From the NCBI GenBank assembly GCA_002292365.1, contig DBBU01000023.1, positions 64,174-128,173 on the forward strand: a stretch of 64,000 nucleotides of DNA, read 5' to 3'. Source of the stretch: Flammeovirgaceae bacterium UBA976. GTDB taxonomy: Bacteria; Bacteroidota; Bacteroidia; Cytophagales; Cyclobacteriaceae. The notes under the pieces are model-generated. The model was not told the DNA's origin. It was given only the letters and a program-made list of their open reading frames with translations, and made no database searches. This document shows, in pieces, positions 62,616 through 64,000 of the stretch (positions within the stretch are counted from its first letter, which is position 1; every line of letters starts with the position of its first letter). Both the position numbers and the translations under genes were made by a program.

Positions 62616-63296
62616 ATGAGTGCTGAAGCGACTGTAGTAGAAAAAGAACCAAAGGTAGAAAAAAAACCTGCTGAACCCTTTTTATCGAAAAGGAGGAAGA
62701 ATATTGTTACTGATCCATTGTCGGATGACAATCCTATTACGATTCAAGTATTGGGTATTTGCTCCGCTTTGGCGGTTACCGTGAAGTTAGAGCCTACTTT
62801 AGTGATGTCAATCGCGGTAGTATTTGTTATTGTATTTGCTAATTTAATCATCTCATTGATGCGAAACCTGATTCCTGGTAGGATCAGAATTATTGTCCAA
62901 TTGGCTGTAGTAGCCACTTTAGTGACATTGGTGAGTGAATTTTTAAAAGCTTACAGCTACGATATGTACAAAGTCTTGGGTGCTTATGTTGGGCTGATCA
63001 TTACCAATTGTATTGTGATGGGTCGGCTCGAAGCTTTTGCTATGGCCAATAAGCCCTATGATTCCATATTGGATGGTTTAGGCTCGGGATTTGGCTATGC
63101 ATGGATCATATTAACGGTTGCCTTTTTCAGAGAATTGTTTGGTTCAGGTTCCATCTTTGACTTCAAAATTTTTGAAGCTATAGGCTGGACGACCTTCCCA
63201 ACAAATGGTCTGATGGTTGACTCAATAGGCGCGTTTGTCGTTTTAGGCATTCTCATTTGGATTCAAAGGTCAAAGTCAGGATACGTAGAACATTAA
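62616..63296 (+). CDS. nqrD: Na+-NQR subunit D
   Basis: A 226-residue membrane subunit with six helices; C49 (GICSALAV) and C132 (TNCIVMG) correspond to the cysteines shared with NqrE that bind an iron centre inside the membrane. It has a ~30-residue charged N-terminal extension ([17 protein letters not shown]) ahead of the conserved [12 protein letters not shown], making it slightly longer than the ~210-residue Vibrio subunit. It lies 21 bases after nqrC and 14 before nqrE. Confidence 0.94.
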   Translation: MSAEATVVEKEPKVEKKPAEPFLSKRRKNIVTDPLSDDNPITIQVLGICSALAVTVKLEPTLVMSIAVVFVIVFANLIISLMRNLIPGRIRIIVQLAVVATLVTLVSEFLKAYSYDMYKVLGAYVGLIITNCIVMGRLEAFAMANKPYDSILDGLGSGFGYAWIILTVAFFRELFGSGSIFDFKIFEAIGWTTFPTNGLMVDSIGAFVVLGILIWIQRSKSGYVEH

Positions 63297-63310
63297 CAGA
63301 TCAGAGCATA

Positions 63311-63922
63311 ATGGAAGTTTTTAATATAGCACTTAGGGGTATTTTTATAGACAATATGATCTTTGCCTATTATTTAGGTATGTGTTCATTTTTGGCAGTA
63401 TCTAAAAAAGTAGAAACCGCTTTTGGTCTTGGTTTAGCGGTAGTTTTTGTACTCACATTAACAGTACCCGTTAATTGGTTACTCCAAGAATATGTGCTTA
63501 AAGAAGGGGCCTTGACATGGATAGATGTCAGCTTTGAGTCTATTGACCTGACTTTCCTTCAATTCATTATGTTCATTGCTGTCATTGCATCTATGGTACA
63601 ATTGGTTGAGATGATTATTGAAAAACTTTCGCCAGCTCTTTATGGATCATTGGGTATTTTTTTACCCTTAATCGCGGTTAACTGTGCTATTTTGGGTTCT
63701 TCATTGTTTATGGTTCAGAAAGATTACAATATCATTGAGGCTACTTCATACGGCTTCGGGTCTGGTTTTGGATTTTTCCTGGCCATCATAGCCCTGGCAG
63801 CGATCCGAGAAAAATTAAAATACTCCATGGTTCCTTCTGGACTCAAAGGCTTGGGAATTACCATGCTGATTACAGGTCTTATGGGCTTGGCCTTTAAGGC
63901 TTTTATTGGCATTGCCCTTTGA
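63311..63922 (+). CDS. nqrE: Na+-NQR subunit E
   Basis: A 203-residue membrane subunit, six helices, homologous to NqrD in inverted topology. C25 ([11 protein letters not shown]) and C125 (VNCAILGSS) are the iron-binding cysteines. The start is ATG 63311 ([15 protein letters not shown]); an upstream TTG at 63257 lies within nqrD. The nqrF gene that would complete the complex is not seen in the 78 bases that remain. Confidence 0.95.
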   Translation: MEVFNIALRGIFIDNMIFAYYLGMCSFLAVSKKVETAFGLGLAVVFVLTLTVPVNWLLQEYVLKEGALTWIDVSFESIDLTFLQFIMFIAVIASMVQLVEMIIEKLSPALYGSLGIFLPLIAVNCAILGSSLFMVQKDYNIIEATSYGFGSGFGFFLAIIALAAIREKLKYSMVPSGLKGLGITMLITGLMGLAFKAFIGIAL

Positions 63923-63988
63923 CTTTAAGGAAGTATTTTTAGTTCTTTTTCTAATTTGTAATGTGGATGTCCTGTGCAGATCTACTTC

Positions 63989-63996
63989 TATTTTTG
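63989..63996 (+). promoter_or_regulatory. Possible -7 promoter element at the right edge
   Basis: TATTTTTG matches TAnnTTTG, 67 bases after nqrE, and hints that the next gene has its own start of transcription. The window ends too soon to test this. Confidence 0.25.
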
Positions 63997-64000
63997 GGGT

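Noticed and set aside
63257..63310. TTG start for nqrE inside nqrD
   Set aside because: The extra residues are not part of the conserved subunit; the ATG at 63311 gives the family N-terminus.

Overview
The window comes from an AT-rich Bacteroidota chromosome, probably an aerobic and perhaps marine lineage near Saprospirales or Cytophagales; the order is a guess. The phylum assignment rests on families largely restricted to it: a DUF4290 protein next to murA, a DUF5606 protein, PorT of the type IX secretion system (T9SS) beside ubiE, a secreted protein with a T9SS type B (gliding-associated) C-terminal domain, and a three-gene succinate dehydrogenase with a single cytochrome b558 subunit. Several promoters also fit the Bacteroidota pattern TTG-N20-TAnnTTTG. 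Coding density is high, and no gene-free stretch exceeds about 290 bases. I saw no rRNA, tRNA, CRISPR array, insertion sequence or prophage.

Region by region. 1-4 kb: tail of dnaX, then a leftward unit of M16 peptidase, O-methyltransferase and LysM lytic transglycosylase. 4-8.3 kb: rightward GT9 glycosyltransferase, Xaa-Pro aminopeptidase, DUF4290 and murA. 8.5-10.8 kb: a small helical protein, an Omp85-type barrel and a NeuD-like acyltransferase. 10.9-16.9 kb: a tight leftward run xerD-pyrD-ftsK-lolA-pyrF, joining chromosome segregation to pyrimidine synthesis. 16.9-19.6 kb: aroQ, a SerC-like aminotransferase, rnhA and a tRNA methyltransferase. 19.6-24.9 kb: saccharopine dehydrogenase, an SDR enzyme, ubiE-porT, engB, DUF5606 and an orphan. 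25-28.4 kb: a trans-3-hydroxyproline dehydratase-type enzyme, a sodium:solute symporter, a terminator and a PadR regulator with a dyad operator over its promoter. 28.5-32.4 kb: nucleotidyltransferase, NahK-like kinase, EamA transporter and a frameshifted glycosyltransferase. 32.4-44.5 kb: large M16 peptidase, sulfatase, dehydrogenase/cytochrome c lipoprotein, MFS transporter, a PLP transsulfuration enzyme, a lipoprotein and an MscS channel. 44.5-49.4 kb: M3 oligopeptidase and a large exported orphan. 49.4-53 kb: sdhCAB with a clear promoter. 53.2-59.2 kb: T9SS cargo, DCC protein, then fabD, a 53-residue lipoprotein, cmk and ispH, the last four packed with touching start and stop codons. 59.2 kb to the end: nqrABCDE of the Na+-pumping NADH:quinone reductase.

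Together the genes describe a respiring cell with a menaquinone pool (UbiE, SDH, NQR, class 2 PyrD) and a sodium circuit (NQR export, symporter import). It has a T9SS-equipped outer membrane and scavenges peptides, hydroxyproline and sulfated or amino sugars. No clearly new multi-gene system was found. The items most worth a second look are the triple-frameshift glycosyltransferase, the PadR dyad, the overlooked lipoprotein between fabD and cmk, the hydroxyproline module, and the exported 892-residue orphan.
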